Source of the DNA: a bacterium
GTDB taxonomy: Bacteria; SAR324; XYD2-FULL-50-16
Length of the DNA stretch: 64,000 bases
Assembly: GCA_018829445.1 (NCBI GenBank)
Contig: JAHJTV010000060.1
Location: 62,001-126,000, forward strand
Direction: 5' to 3'
Shown here: in pieces, positions 44,456 through 55,868 of the stretch
Position numbering within the stretch: position 1 is the stretch's first letter
Layout of the letters: the number at the start of each line of letters is the position of its first letter
Position numbers and translations under genes: made by a program
Notes under the pieces: generated by a model
Seen by the model: only the letters and a program-made list of their open reading frames with translations
Database searches by the model: none
Told to the model about the DNA's origin: nothing

Positions 44456-46432
44456 GTGAAACGCACCAACGCAATCATTTTTATTATCTTATTGTTCATC
44501 AATTATACGTCAATTGCTGTTGCTTCAACAAAAACGAAGTTAAACTTCAATGATGTTGAGGTGTTGAGTGTTATCAAGCTGATGAGCAAAGCTACGGGAA
44601 GGACCTTTGTATTTAACAACAATATATTAAAGGGGAAACGAATAACCCTGCTTTCAAACCAAGAGTTCTTCCCTGATGAGGCCTATAAAATATTTGAAGC
44701 AGTATTAAACATTAACGGATTGGCTACTGTTGAAGAGGGTAAAGTTATCAAAATTGTAACCGATACACAGGCAAAAAGTTCCTCTGTTCCGGTTTACAAA
44801 GAAGATTCGGATATCAACCTGGGTTCATACATTACCAGAGTCATACCGGTTGAAAACGGACGAATTAGGACCATTCGATCCAATTTGGCACCCCTGGTTT
44901 CGAAAGATGCCATATTGATTGCCATAGAAGATGCCAATGTTCTTATTTTAAAGGATACGAAAGAGAATACTCAAAGATTTGCTGAAATTGTCAAGTTACT
45001 GGACAGTGATGAAAAAGAGTTCTCAAGTATTAACCTGGAACTGGTACCTCTAAAGCATGCAGAAGCGACGGAAACAGCAGCCCTGTTGGAGAAAATATTT
45101 TCTACGACTCCTAAGAAAGGACAGGAAGAAGAAGCCCGACTTCGAATTCTGGCTGACAAAAGAACAAACAATGTAATCCTTATCGGTTGGCCGGCTTCCC
45201 TGGATAGAATAAAAACCCTTATTACTGAATTGGACAAGAAGATCGAAAAGGATGAGGGAAACATACGAGTCTTTCCGCTGAAGAGTGCCAATGCTCAAAA
45301 AGTTTCCGAAGTATTGCAGAAAATATCTACAACATTCCAGAACCAAAAAGATCAAAAGGATCCAACCACAAAAGCGACTATCATTCCCGATATTCCTTCA
45401 AACTCATTGGTTATTTATGCAGACAAGGCTGACTTTCCCACTCTGGAAAATGTGATTGCCAAACTAGATACGGAACGAGCTCAGGTATTTATTCAAGCTG
45501 TTATTATGGAGATTACCCTGGATAAAAGCCTTGATCTGGGTGTCGAATGGCAAGGTAGCAGTCTGCAGGATATGGGTGATAGTGAGGGTGTTGTTACAGT
45601 AGGGGGAGTCGGAGCAACCGGGACTCCTTCCACATTGTCGTCCGCTGCTACGAACACTAGTTCTGCAGGAGCAGTATTAGGAATTCTGGGTGGAACGATA
45701 ACCTATGGAGGGACTCAATATACCTCTCTAAATGCTTTTATCAGAGCGTCGGAAAAAGACTCTGAAATCGATATTCTCTCAAACCCTCAGATTCTGACTT
45801 TGAATAATGAAGAGGCTGAGATTAAGGTGGGATCAATCATCCCTACAATCGGAAGCACAAAAACTGACACAAACGGGAACACAACTACCACCATTGACTA
45901 TAAAGAGGTAGGGGTTCTGTTAAAAATAACACCGCAAATCAATGTTAACGATTCGATTGAATTGAAGATAGATGAAACCACCAGCAACGTTATCAGCGGT
46001 ACAGCAGATGCCCTATCTAACCAGGGGGCTATCACCACTCTGAATCGCTCATTAAAAACCACAGTTGTTGTAGATGATGGTCAAACCATAGTTTTAGGTG
46101 GCATGATCAGTGATGAAGTGACCCAACAGGAGATCAAAACACCCTGTCTGGGCGACATCCCGATAATCGGTTGGCTGTTTAAAACCTTCAGCTCATCCAC
46201 TCGAAAAACAAACCTGCTTGTTTTTCTCAGACCGAAAGTGGTACGAACCCAGGAAGATCTGGATGAGATCTCTGAAAACTCCAAAATAAAATATCAAAGC
46301 GCTAACCAGGGTCGGTTTCGCATAGATGTTTCCAAGGAATTTAAGCTCCCCATCGAGAATGAAGATTTGGAGGTCAAAGACGATATTGAACCCCCTCAAC
46401 TATTTAAGGAAGAAGACACCCCGTCGAATTAG
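44456..46432 (+). CDS. gspD: Type II secretion secretin GspD
   Basis: Outer-membrane channel of type II secretion. A GTG start precedes a signal peptide (AIIFIILLFINYTSIAVAS). An N0 domain (about 27-100, LNFNDVEVLSVIKLMSKATG) and three N-repeats follow (each with an NVLIL- or NNVILIG-like strand). The secretin core follows, with DIPIIGWLFKTFSSSTRKTN, SIIPTIG, LKITPQIN and LLVFLRPKVVR. At 658 residues it is full length. A Thr/Gly/Ser-rich loop (about residues 390-415) lies in the gate region. No other gsp gene is in the window, so the rest of the system must be elsewhere. Confidence 0.95.
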   Translation: MKRTNAIIFIILLFINYTSIAVASTKTKLNFNDVEVLSVIKLMSKATGRTFVFNNNILKGKRITLLSNQEFFPDEAYKIFEAVLNINGLATVEEGKVIKIVTDTQAKSSSVPVYKEDSDINLGSYITRVIPVENGRIRTIRSNLAPLVSKDAILIAIEDANVLILKDTKENTQRFAEIVKLLDSDEKEFSSINLELVPLKHAEATETAALLEKIFSTTPKKGQEEEARLRILADKRTNNVILIGWPASLDRIKTLITELDKKIEKDEGNIRVFPLKSANAQKVSEVLQKISTTFQNQKDQKDPTTKATIIPDIPSNSLVIYADKADFPTLENVIAKLDTERAQVFIQAVIMEITLDKSLDLGVEWQGSSLQDMGDSEGVVTVGGVGATGTPSTLSSAATNTSSAGAVLGILGGTITYGGTQYTSLNAFIRASEKDSEIDILSNPQILTLNNEEAEIKVGSIIPTIGSTKTDTNGNTTTTIDYKEVGVLLKITPQINVNDSIELKIDETTSNVISGTADALSNQGAITTLNRSLKTTVVVDDGQTIVLGGMISDEVTQQEIKTPCLGDIPIIGWLFKTFSSSTRKTNLLVFLRPKVVRTQEDLDEISENSKIKYQSANQGRFRIDVSKEFKLPIENEDLEVKDDIEPPQLFKEEDTPSN

Positions 46433-46492
46433 ACCAGATCAAGAGGTGTTAACTGTTTTGCTAATTCAATCAAAATCTGATTGATAAAAAAA

Positions 46493-47209
46493 ATGAAAGC
46501 AATGATTTTTGCAGCCGGATTTGGAAAAAGGCTGCAGCCTCTTACCTTTGATACCCCCAAGCCGCTTATTAAAATTCAGGGAATTCCGATTATTGAACAG
46601 ATCATTCATTACCTGGTTGGCTTTGGGATAACTGATATTATTATCAATACACATCATCTCCATAGCAAACTTGAAGAGTTTTTCTCAAGAAACTCCTTCG
46701 GCGCTACCATCACCCTCAGATATGAGAAACAGATTCTTGGCACCGGTGGTGGGCTGTATAATACGAAAGATTTTTGGAATGATGATGATTTTATGGTCTG
46801 CAACTCAGACATATTATGCACGGCCGATCTTGCAGAGTTTAAATCCAAACATCTTCAATCCGATGGTTTAGTTACTCTGGCTACCAATCATAGGAGTTCT
46901 GCTTCCATGTTGCTGGTTGATGAGGAAGACTACTTGGTAGGATTGAAAAGAGAGGACAATCTAACGATACTTCAGGCTCCGAAAGGGAAAACCAGACCGG
47001 TTGGATTCTGTGGCTACCATCTTTTATCACCAAAAACATTCTCCTTCTTTTCACCCACCGTGGCGTTTTCCATAATAGATGAATATATGAAACTCCTAGG
47101 AAAACAGGTGAAAATTAAGACCTGGGATATTGGTGATGTGTTTTGGGAAGATATTGGTACGAAAGAAGCCCTGGAAAAGGCAAATAGACATTTCCCAGGT
47201 TTTTTTTAA
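46493..47209 (+). CDS. Sugar-1-phosphate nucleotidyltransferase (MurU/RmlA-like)
   Basis: The N-terminal NTP-binding signature MIFAAGFGKRLQPLTFDTPK is followed by PLIKIQGIPII, GTGGGLYNTKDFW and a product-site segment. It activates a sugar phosphate with UTP, CTP or another NTP; the short 239-residue length and sequence resemble MurU of peptidoglycan recycling, but the substrate cannot be fixed. The ATG at 46493 is preferred over a TTG at 46481. Its stop overlaps the stop of the convergent apt gene by 4 bases (shared TTAA). Confidence 0.85.
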   Translation: MKAMIFAAGFGKRLQPLTFDTPKPLIKIQGIPIIEQIIHYLVGFGITDIIINTHHLHSKLEEFFSRNSFGATITLRYEKQILGTGGGLYNTKDFWNDDDFMVCNSDILCTADLAEFKSKHLQSDGLVTLATNHRSSASMLLVDEEDYLVGLKREDNLTILQAPKGKTRPVGFCGYHLLSPKTFSFFSPTVAFSIIDEYMKLLGKQVKIKTWDIGDVFWEDIGTKEALEKANRHFPGFF

Positions 47210-47730
47210 GCTTCGTCGTAAGTTACCAGGGAATGGAAGGGCAGTTGTCCCAGCTTTTCCCGGCCATTGAGACCTAAAAGCTCAATAATACAGCTCAAAC
47301 CGATGATCTCACCTCCGACTTTCTTGATAAGATCGGCAGCTGCCTTTAAGGTTCCGCCTGTGGCCAACAGGTCATCCACGATAAGAACTTTCTCACCCGG
47401 ATTAATCGCATCAACATGGATTTCCAACTCATCCGTGCCATACTCAAGTTCGTAAGACTCAGATATTGTTTTCCCCGGCAGTTTCCCTTTTTTTCTAATC
47501 AACACAAAACCGCAGTTTAAACGATCAGCCAATGCTGCCCCCATTATGAAACCGCGTGCTTCTATGCCCGCTATTTTATCGATTTGTTGATAACGGTACT
47601 GCTCTTCCAGAATATCAAAACATCTCTGCAGACCCCAACGATTTTGAAATAGAGTTGTAATATCCTTAAACTGGATTCCCGGTTTGGGAAAATCGGGAAT
47701 ATTGCGAATAAATTTCTTTAGTTCTTCCAT
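47206..47730 (-). CDS. apt: Adenine phosphoribosyltransferase
   Basis: Salvages adenine to AMP with PRPP. The PRPP-binding motif VLIVDDLLATGGTLKAA, the opening FIRNIPDFPKPGIQFKDIT and the loop IEARGFIMGAALADRL are all clear. 174 residues is normal. It ends 4 bases inside the convergent nucleotidyltransferase gene and starts 21 bases after the tatB gene. Confidence 0.97.
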   Translation of the reverse strand: MEELKKFIRNIPDFPKPGIQFKDITTLFQNRWGLQRCFDILEEQYRYQQIDKIAGIEARGFIMGAALADRLNCGFVLIRKKGKLPGKTISESYELEYGTDELEIHVDAINPGEKVLIVDDLLATGGTLKAAADLIKKVGGEIIGLSCIIELLGLNGREKLGQLPFHSLVTYDEA

Positions 47731-47751
47731 AAACTCCTTTTTGGCTCGGTT

Positions 47752-48111
47752 TTAAGTTGGTTCAGGTTTGGATTTTTCTCCCTCCTCTTTTACAGCTTCA
47801 TCTCTTCTTTCGATCTCCTTGCCTGCATCTTCCAGCACATCTGCTGCTTTTTCAAGATAGTCTTCAATATTCTTGGGGATATTCTTTTGTTTCAACTGAT
47901 TTGCCATACTTGAAAGATCCTTAATATCAGGTGACCCGGTAATATCATCCATTTCTCTTGTAATCGAACTCTTAAATTCATTGGAAGCCTTTCTGAATTC
48001 AGTTAATGCTCTTCCTATTGCCCTAGCCAAATCCGGCATTTTTTTCGGTCCGATGAGAATAAGAGCGATAGCCCCTATAATAATCATCTCTGTCATTCCC
48101 ATATTAAACAT
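47752..48111 (-). CDS. Twin-arginine translocation protein, TatB/TatA type
   Basis: From the ATG at 48111 (ribosome binding site TAGGAGAAAG, about 9 bases upstream) the protein starts MFNMGMTEMIIIGAIALILI, one transmembrane helix followed by GPKKMPDLARAIG, the amphipathic helix of the Tat family. The MF.xG.tE opening favours TatB over TatA. The remaining 70 residues are helical and end acidic/basic (EIERRDEAVKEEGEKSK). The frame is open 24 codons up to 48183, overlapping the tlpA-like gene, without signals. tatC is not in the window. Confidence 0.88.
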   Translation of the reverse strand: MFNMGMTEMIIIGAIALILIGPKKMPDLARAIGRALTEFRKASNEFKSSITREMDDITGSPDIKDLSSMANQLKQKNIPKNIEDYLEKAADVLEDAGKEIERRDEAVKEEGEKSKPEPT

Positions 48112-48122
48112 TTGGCTTTCTC

Positions 48123-48704
48123 CTAGGATGTACGATGTTGAATCAGGTTTTTTAAGAACTGTATAAAAGATTTTTCTTTCCAATCAATAGGCCCCATGAC
48201 CTTACCAATAACTTTGAGATCACCGGTCAGGATATAGGTTGTAGGTAATCCCAAAATGTTAAACGATTCACTGATTTTTTTATTCTCATCCAGAACAATA
48301 TCAAATGAATAGGGATTGTTTTCTAAAAACCTTCTGATCCTTTCTTTTTTATCGCCGATGTTTATTGCGATCAATCTGAAATTCTCGTTCTTCATCGCAT
48401 GTTTTAACTCCTCCAACTCCGGCATCTCTGTTTTACACGGAAAACACCACGTTGCCCAGAAGTTTAAAAGGACGATTTTTCCCTTGTTATCTGAAAACTG
48501 CTCTTTCTCCCCTGTCATCAACAGATATTCAAAATCGGGAATTCCGGTCTCACCTTCGGGAATTTCAAAATACCGGTCTGTAAGGAATGATTTAATATGA
48601 GCTTCGGTGAGTAGAACCTCTTTCTTTTGTTCACACCCAAAACTCAAAATCAATAAAATGAAGAATACAAAGGGAATCACTCTTTTCGTTAAATATGTCC
48701 TCAT
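48123..48704 (-). CDS. TlpA/ResA-type thioredoxin-fold lipoprotein
   Basis: Lipobox LSFGC (Cys24) anchors it to the membrane, facing the periplasm. The thioredoxin active site is NFWATWCFPCKTEMPELEEL with C87 and C90 (WCFPC). Later motifs INIGDKKERIRRFLENNP, LGLPTTYILT and G.V.G fit the AhpC/TSA-Redoxin subgroup. Such proteins reduce cytochrome c or other periplasmic thiols. It starts after cheW on the same strand (50 bases) and ends 11 bases before the tatB start. Confidence 0.92.
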   Translation of the reverse strand: MRTYLTKRVIPFVFFILLILSFGCEQKKEVLLTEAHIKSFLTDRYFEIPEGETGIPDFEYLLMTGEKEQFSDNKGKIVLLNFWATWCFPCKTEMPELEELKHAMKNENFRLIAINIGDKKERIRRFLENNPYSFDIVLDENKKISESFNILGLPTTYILTGDLKVIGKVMGPIDWKEKSFIQFLKNLIQHRTS

Positions 48705-48754
48705 GGTTGTTTTTGTCCGGATGGTGCCAAGTTATACAATCTTAAAACCTGGCC

Positions 48755-49276
48755 CTAGTCTCTGTTGATCTGTTCAATTAAAAATGACAGTTCTCTTTCC
48801 AACACTTTGTTCAGACCTTCCTCTTCCAAAGAACTCATCGACCTGGCTAAATCCAGCATCAAGACATTCTTTTCATTTTCTTCAAAAACGCCCGTAATAC
48901 AATCAGGAGCCGGGCCTGTCAAAATCACCGGCGGAGGCGGAAGAATCTCATTCTCCCTCTTCTGGACAATCTTTGATACATCATCGACAATAAACCCGAT
49001 TTTTTTATCGCCCAAGCTAAAAATGATGATTTTGGGTTGTTTGATAGACTTACCGACAATGAGCAGAAGCTTTTTCAGGTTGACGACAATGATGATTTCT
49101 CCTCTTAAATGAAGAACACCTTCAATATATGCCGGAACCCGTGGTATCTTTCTGATCTCCACCATTCGAATTATCTCTGTCACGTCAGATAATTTTACGG
49201 CAAAATCTGTATTACCCATCAAAAAATGTAGAATCTTGAATGAAGATTCAAATTTGGCTGGTTTAGTAGTATCCAT
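48755..49276 (-). CDS. CheW-domain chemotaxis protein
   Basis: Adaptor that couples chemoreceptors to CheA. The fold is visible: ILHFLMGNTDFAVKLSDVTEIIRM, RKIPRVPAYIEGVLHLRGEIIIVVNLK, IIFSLGDKKIGFIVDDVSKI and the C-terminal GVFEENEKNVLMLDL. At 173 residues it is slightly longer than typical CheW because of a helical tail. It is followed by tlpA-tatB-apt on the same strand. No cheA, cheY or receptor gene is in the window, so it may serve a system elsewhere or a non-chemotactic one. Confidence 0.9.
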   Translation of the reverse strand: MDTTKPAKFESSFKILHFLMGNTDFAVKLSDVTEIIRMVEIRKIPRVPAYIEGVLHLRGEIIIVVNLKKLLLIVGKSIKQPKIIIFSLGDKKIGFIVDDVSKIVQKRENEILPPPPVILTGPAPDCITGVFEENEKNVLMLDLARSMSSLEEEGLNKVLERELSFLIEQINRD

Positions 49277-49496
49277 GATACCTTATATCGTTTGGCCCGT
49301 TGATTAAGGAAGCATCCCGGCTATCAAGAGAAATAAGTATAAGACTAAATTTTTCTTAAAACAACACTATACATCTTTAAATCAGCAATTCTAATTTTTG
49401 AGATTTGTGTCACACCGAACAACATAGCCTGCAGGATAAATTTGTCCTGTACATGAAAAACTCGATATTTACATTGTCATATCAATTGAGTTTATA

Positions 49497-49727
49497 GAAC
49501 TCCTTCAGAGTTCTGATAATTGGGGTGTTTTACTTGTCCTGGGGTGGCGCTCACAAGTTCGCTGACCCCAGGCTGTGAATATTTAACCCCGTTGGGGTGT
49601 TCTCCCCGGATAATTTCTGCACGGCATTCCCCGAAGGGGATACACATCAATAGCCCAGGGTCAGTGAGCTTGCGAACGCCACCCTGGGTATTTAGTCACC
49701 CCCGACAAAGAAACGCTGAAGGCGTTC
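49497..49727. repeat. Composite palindromic repeat element (five hairpins)
   Basis: A mosaic of five inverted repeats in 231 bases: GAACTCCTTCAGAGTTC (49497-49513), a CCTGGGGT/ACCCCAGG hairpin (49538-49572), ACCCCGTTGGGGT (49586-49598), TCCCCGAAGGGGA (49628-49640), a CCCAGGGT/ACCCTGGG hairpin (49654-49688) and AACGCTGAAGGCGTT (49712-49726). The two outer hairpins are reverse complements of each other in their loops, so the element is itself a large imperfect palindrome. The stretch 49277-49910 (634 bases) holds no gene. A related partial copy lies near 58.1 kb. Confidence 0.7.
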
Positions 49728-49759
49728 AATAAGATAAAAGCTTCATTCATTTAACATTA

Positions 49760-49837
49760 AAAAATCAGGAAACACGTTACAAATTCGGTGATTAATACTG
49801 AATAATGTGGTTCATTGAAGAATGTCCCCTGATTTTT
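49760..49837. repeat. 10-bp inverted repeat beside the composite element
   Basis: AAAAATCAGG (49760-49769) and CCTGATTTTT (49828-49837), 58 bases apart, flank a segment containing GAATGTCCCC. Possibly a REP/RAYT-type mobile remnant; no transposase frame is present. Confidence 0.3.
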
Positions 49838-49910
49838 ACTCCTGTTATCGGATAATAGAAAAACTGGTTTTTCCAAAATTAGAATTGCTGCCGTCATTTA
49901 GATGTAGATT

Positions 49911-50942
49911 TTACTCCAACGCCTGCACCAGTTTCAGCTTCAGTTTCTTTATAAACCTGGGGCCATTAAAAACAAAACTCGTATACAGTTGTACCAGATC
50001 AGCTCCTAAATCAAATTTTGCTTTAATATCTTCAGCCTCAAATATCCCACCTACTCCTATGAGACCTATTTTGCCACCAGTGGCCGCCTTTACTTTCCTT
50101 AGCACTTCATTTGAAAGGTTCAGAAGTGGTTTTCCACTTAACCCTCCTGCTTGATTCATTAATGGATTATCAGGTTTTGGACGAGAGATGGTGGTATTTG
50201 AAACCACCATGGCATCGATTCCTGAGTTCATGACAATCTCACAAATCTGCAGAATGTCATCATCACTTAAGTCAGGAGCTATTTTTAGCCAGATCTGTTT
50301 ATATTTCTTTGATTCTGAAGCTAATCTATTCCTGGTTTTTATAATTGTCTCAATGAGAGGTTTTAGATTCTGCTCCTGCTGCAAATCCCTCAGGTTTTCA
50401 GTATTGGGAGAACTGATATTGATGGTAAAATAATCGGCGCAATCCCATGCTTTGGTTAGACCTATCAAGTAGTCATCCACTGCATGTTCTATTGGTGTTT
50501 GCTTGTTTTTACCGAGATTGATTCCAATCGGCACCCTCTTTTTAATTTTCTGCAAGCTGTTCACCAAACAATCAATCCCATGATTATTGAATCCCATGCG
50601 GTTTATAATTGCATTTTCATCCCGCAACCGAAATAGACGTGGTTTTTCATTTCCAGGTTGAGATTTTGGCGTAACAGTGCCAACTTCAATAAAACCGAAT
50701 CCAAGTGCTTGAAGTATAGGTACTGCCACCCCATCCTTATCAAAACCGGCCGCTAATCCAATTGGATTGGGAAAATTAAGGTTTCCCATGGAAACGGTTA
50801 ACCTGCTGTCTTCAAGTCCGAACAGGGATTCAATTACATCAGTCAAAAATGGAACTTTTGCAGCGGCAATACATGCCCCAACAGCAAGGTCATGGGTTTT
50901 TTCAGGATCAAATTTGTGCAGAACCAACCGGGTGAAATTCAT
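49911..50942 (-). CDS. pyrD: Dihydroorotate dehydrogenase (class 2)
   Basis: Quinone-linked oxidation of dihydroorotate in pyrimidine synthesis. An N-terminal membrane-associating helical part precedes the FMN barrel: NFPNPIGLAAGFDKDG, VEVGTVTPKSQPGN, NRMGFNNHGID, TINISSPNTENLRDLQ (the class-2 catalytic Ser lies here) and GGIFEAEDIKAKFDLGADLV. The ATG at 50942 overlaps the stop of the upstream radical SAM gene (ATGA) and has GGAGG about 10 bases upstream; the frame extends 14 codons further without support. About 343 residues is normal. Confidence 0.97.
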   Translation of the reverse strand: MNFTRLVLHKFDPEKTHDLAVGACIAAAKVPFLTDVIESLFGLEDSRLTVSMGNLNFPNPIGLAAGFDKDGVAVPILQALGFGFIEVGTVTPKSQPGNEKPRLFRLRDENAIINRMGFNNHGIDCLVNSLQKIKKRVPIGINLGKNKQTPIEHAVDDYLIGLTKAWDCADYFTINISSPNTENLRDLQQEQNLKPLIETIIKTRNRLASESKKYKQIWLKIAPDLSDDDILQICEIVMNSGIDAMVVSNTTISRPKPDNPLMNQAGGLSGKPLLNLSNEVLRKVKAATGGKIGLIGVGGIFEAEDIKAKFDLGADLVQLYTSFVFNGPRFIKKLKLKLVQALE

Positions 50943-51805
50943 GAACTTTTTTTCCCTCCAGCGTAAGTAGTCATTATTTCGCAATCTATCCTTTGAGACA
51001 AATACCCATGAAGATCATCCATCTCTACATCTGAAAGGGGTGTTACAAATGATTCCGCCGGTTTTCTGGCTGTTGTATAGACCTGAATTTGTTTAATTTT
51101 AACTCCATCTCCCATCAAACGGTTGATCAACTGAACATACCCCTGAAAGCCGGATGGAGTAACCTTTTGATTGTTGGTCGAAAAGAAACAACTCTGAAGA
51201 ACCACAGGGTACCTGTTTCCTACCAACACAAGGTTGCTGATTAGTTTGGCATAGGGAGTAGAACTCCTGTTTATTTTTTGATAACCGGCTTCATCCCATG
51301 AATCCAGTTTGAACCAGATTTCACCATTATTACGGGTAAAAGAATCAAATGTATCAAGCAGATCGGGTCGGGTCAGGTTTGTGCCGTTTGTGAACAATAT
51401 CAACTTGACATTTCTCAGCCCATATTCCTCTTTCTTTTTTATCAGCCGAATGATCAGATTCGGAAGTATCTTCTTCAATGTCGGTTCACCGTCTCCGGCA
51501 ATGGATATATCCTTTAATTCCTGATCCTGAAACCTTCCACCCTCTTTTTGAATGATTTTCAACCAGTAATCCAACTCAGATAAAATCTGCTCCAGATCCA
51601 ACTTCAAATGCTCAATTTTTATAGTGCGATCAACTTGGCAATAAACACAATTATAGCTGCAGGATTTTTCCGGGTTGAGGTTGATTCCTAAAGACAAGCC
51701 CCCTGCTCTTCTTGAGACTACCGGGTAAACCAAACGATCATATTCACTAAGACGCGGATGGTCAAAAACACTAAGCTTGGTTTGGTTTTCTGTTAAATCA
51801 GACAT
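50939..51805 (-). CDS. Radical SAM protein (COG0731-like)
   Basis: The cluster motif is CSYNCVYC (C49, C53, C56) near LGINLNPEK, followed by SIAGDGEPTLKKILP and LFTNGTN, a layout typical of the COG0731 group (related to TYW1-like proteins). The substrate is unknown. Its TGA stop overlaps the pyrD start, and it follows a repeat protein gene (30 bases). 288 residues. The function of this group in bacteria is not established. Confidence 0.85.
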   Translation of the reverse strand: MSDLTENQTKLSVFDHPRLSEYDRLVYPVVSRRAGGLSLGINLNPEKSCSYNCVYCQVDRTIKIEHLKLDLEQILSELDYWLKIIQKEGGRFQDQELKDISIAGDGEPTLKKILPNLIIRLIKKKEEYGLRNVKLILFTNGTNLTRPDLLDTFDSFTRNNGEIWFKLDSWDEAGYQKINRSSTPYAKLISNLVLVGNRYPVVLQSCFFSTNNQKVTPSGFQGYVQLINRLMGDGVKIKQIQVYTTARKPAESFVTPLSDVEMDDLHGYLSQRIDCEIMTTYAGGKKSS

Positions 51806-51835
51806 TTCAGGGATAGAAACCGGAAGGATTTACTG

Positions 51836-53251
51836 CTATTTTAAGTATTGAATCTGCCTAATTTTATGATTCATTATCATATCATTGGTCATGGATTCAT
51901 GAGGAAGCCGTTGTGAAATATCATGCATAAAATCCACTGCTTTTTTGACCATTTCATCATTACCGTATACTGCCAATTCCTTAACAATTACCTTGTAAAG
52001 AGCGGCCTCCGTCTTCATTCGAATGATGGGGTCGATATTATCAGTGCTGCACCGTTCTAAAATCTCGCGAAACAGCCTTTTTGCTTCTTTATCTATTTTC
52101 TCGGAAGTTCCGACAAGCTGCAGAATGACGTCACTCAAGCTGTGCTTGATAGCCGCCAATGATTTTGCATTAATTGTATCGGCCACTTCACAATTGCTCA
52201 AATAATAGTGGAGCAGTTCTTCTGCCTTTTGTTCCATGGCTTGATTGTCATTCCTCTGGGCAAACTCGACGGCTCTTGAATTGAGGTTTGTTTTTATTCC
52301 CTCTTCCGTCTCAGCAGACAAAACGGTTGAATCCTGCTTCTTCACAAAAGTTTTCAACAGTTCCTCAATTTTTTCCTGCATTAACTCATTTGACTGTTCA
52401 CATGATTGTTTCAATACTTCCTTGTTAACGTGTTCCTGAATGGAATTCAGAGTATTCGGCAGTATATTTGCACTATTTAAACTTCCAATCGATGCCGTTG
52501 ATAATTCTTCGGATTTTTTATGGATCTCCTGGTTTTTTTCATCAAAAGAGATTGTTTCAATCAATTTATTCACATGCTCGATAATGGTATCCCGGGTCTG
52601 TTGTTGAACGGCTGAGGTGCTAAGACTCTCCATATACTCTTTAAAAACCTGTTCAACTTTCTCTTCAACCTCTTTATTATCGGGCTTACATGACCATTCC
52701 AGTCCTTTCTTATTGATCAATCCCTCAATCTTCTTTTCATTGTCCGAGCTGATAACATCGACCGATAATGAGTTGATATGTTTTGCAAATAACTCTTCCT
52801 TTTTAATTTGAAGTGCTTCATTGGAGGATTTGCAGGCATATTTGATCAATTCGTCATTTAAGAATGTTTTAACTTCACTCCTGGTTTTTTTATTGATGCT
52901 TTCAGTGCTTAAACCCTTCAAATACCTCTGTAATAATTGATCGACCTGCTCTTTAACCGGTTTATAATCTGATTTATGTGCTTGATCCTGAATGGCTGCA
53001 TTTAAACTGGCTTTGATTTTACCATCTGTTTTTGCTTTTATAATTCCTACTCCAAAGTCTTCTATTCTTTGAATTAGGATCTCCAACGCTTTTTCTTGAA
53101 TCTTTTCATTAATGGCCTTCTGTTCAGAGGGTGAAAATGTAACAGCCCTCGCAGACTTTCGAAATTCCGATAATACTTTGAAAGTATAAAAAAAAGTTCG
53201 AAATGGATCCAAAAACAGTCGCGATAAAAAAGCAAGAAAGGATTTAAACAT
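51836..53251 (-). CDS. Protein of eight tandem 48-residue repeats
   Basis: Not recognised. After an N-terminal 25-residue hydrophobic/basic stretch (possible membrane association) the chain is an array of eight units of 48 residues (52-99, 100-147, 148-195, 196-243, 244-291, 292-339, then 47 and 49 residues) and a 36-residue tail. The consensus unit is E-x-x-E-E-L-x-x-x-Y-I/L-x-x-L-S-T-x-x-I/V-x-x-x-T-x-x-x-I-x-x-x-L/V-N-x-x-x-x-x-S/A-C-K/x-S-x-x-N-x-x, and units 2-6 keep the same spacing without gaps. It is a long helical repeat rod, possibly a coiled solenoid. It lies upstream of the radical SAM and pyrD genes and is probably co-transcribed. Confidence 0.7.
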   Translation of the reverse strand: MFKSFLAFLSRLFLDPFRTFFYTFKVLSEFRKSARAVTFSPSEQKAINEKIQEKALEILIQRIEDFGVGIIKAKTDGKIKASLNAAIQDQAHKSDYKPVKEQVDQLLQRYLKGLSTESINKKTRSEVKTFLNDELIKYACKSSNEALQIKKEELFAKHINSLSVDVISSDNEKKIEGLINKKGLEWSCKPDNKEVEEKVEQVFKEYMESLSTSAVQQQTRDTIIEHVNKLIETISFDEKNQEIHKKSEELSTASIGSLNSANILPNTLNSIQEHVNKEVLKQSCEQSNELMQEKIEELLKTFVKKQDSTVLSAETEEGIKTNLNSRAVEFAQRNDNQAMEQKAEELLHYYLSNCEVADTINAKSLAAIKHSLSDVILQLVGTSEKIDKEAKRLFREILERCSTDNIDPIIRMKTEAALYKVIVKELAVYGNDEMVKKAVDFMHDISQRLPHESMTNDMIMNHKIRQIQYLK

Positions 53252-55862
<2,611 letters not shown>

Positions 55863-55868
55863 AACAAA

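Noticed and set aside
49520..49732. 70-codon frame in the 49.5-kb repeat
   Set aside because: It is made of the palindromic repeat itself, with no codon signature or ribosome site.
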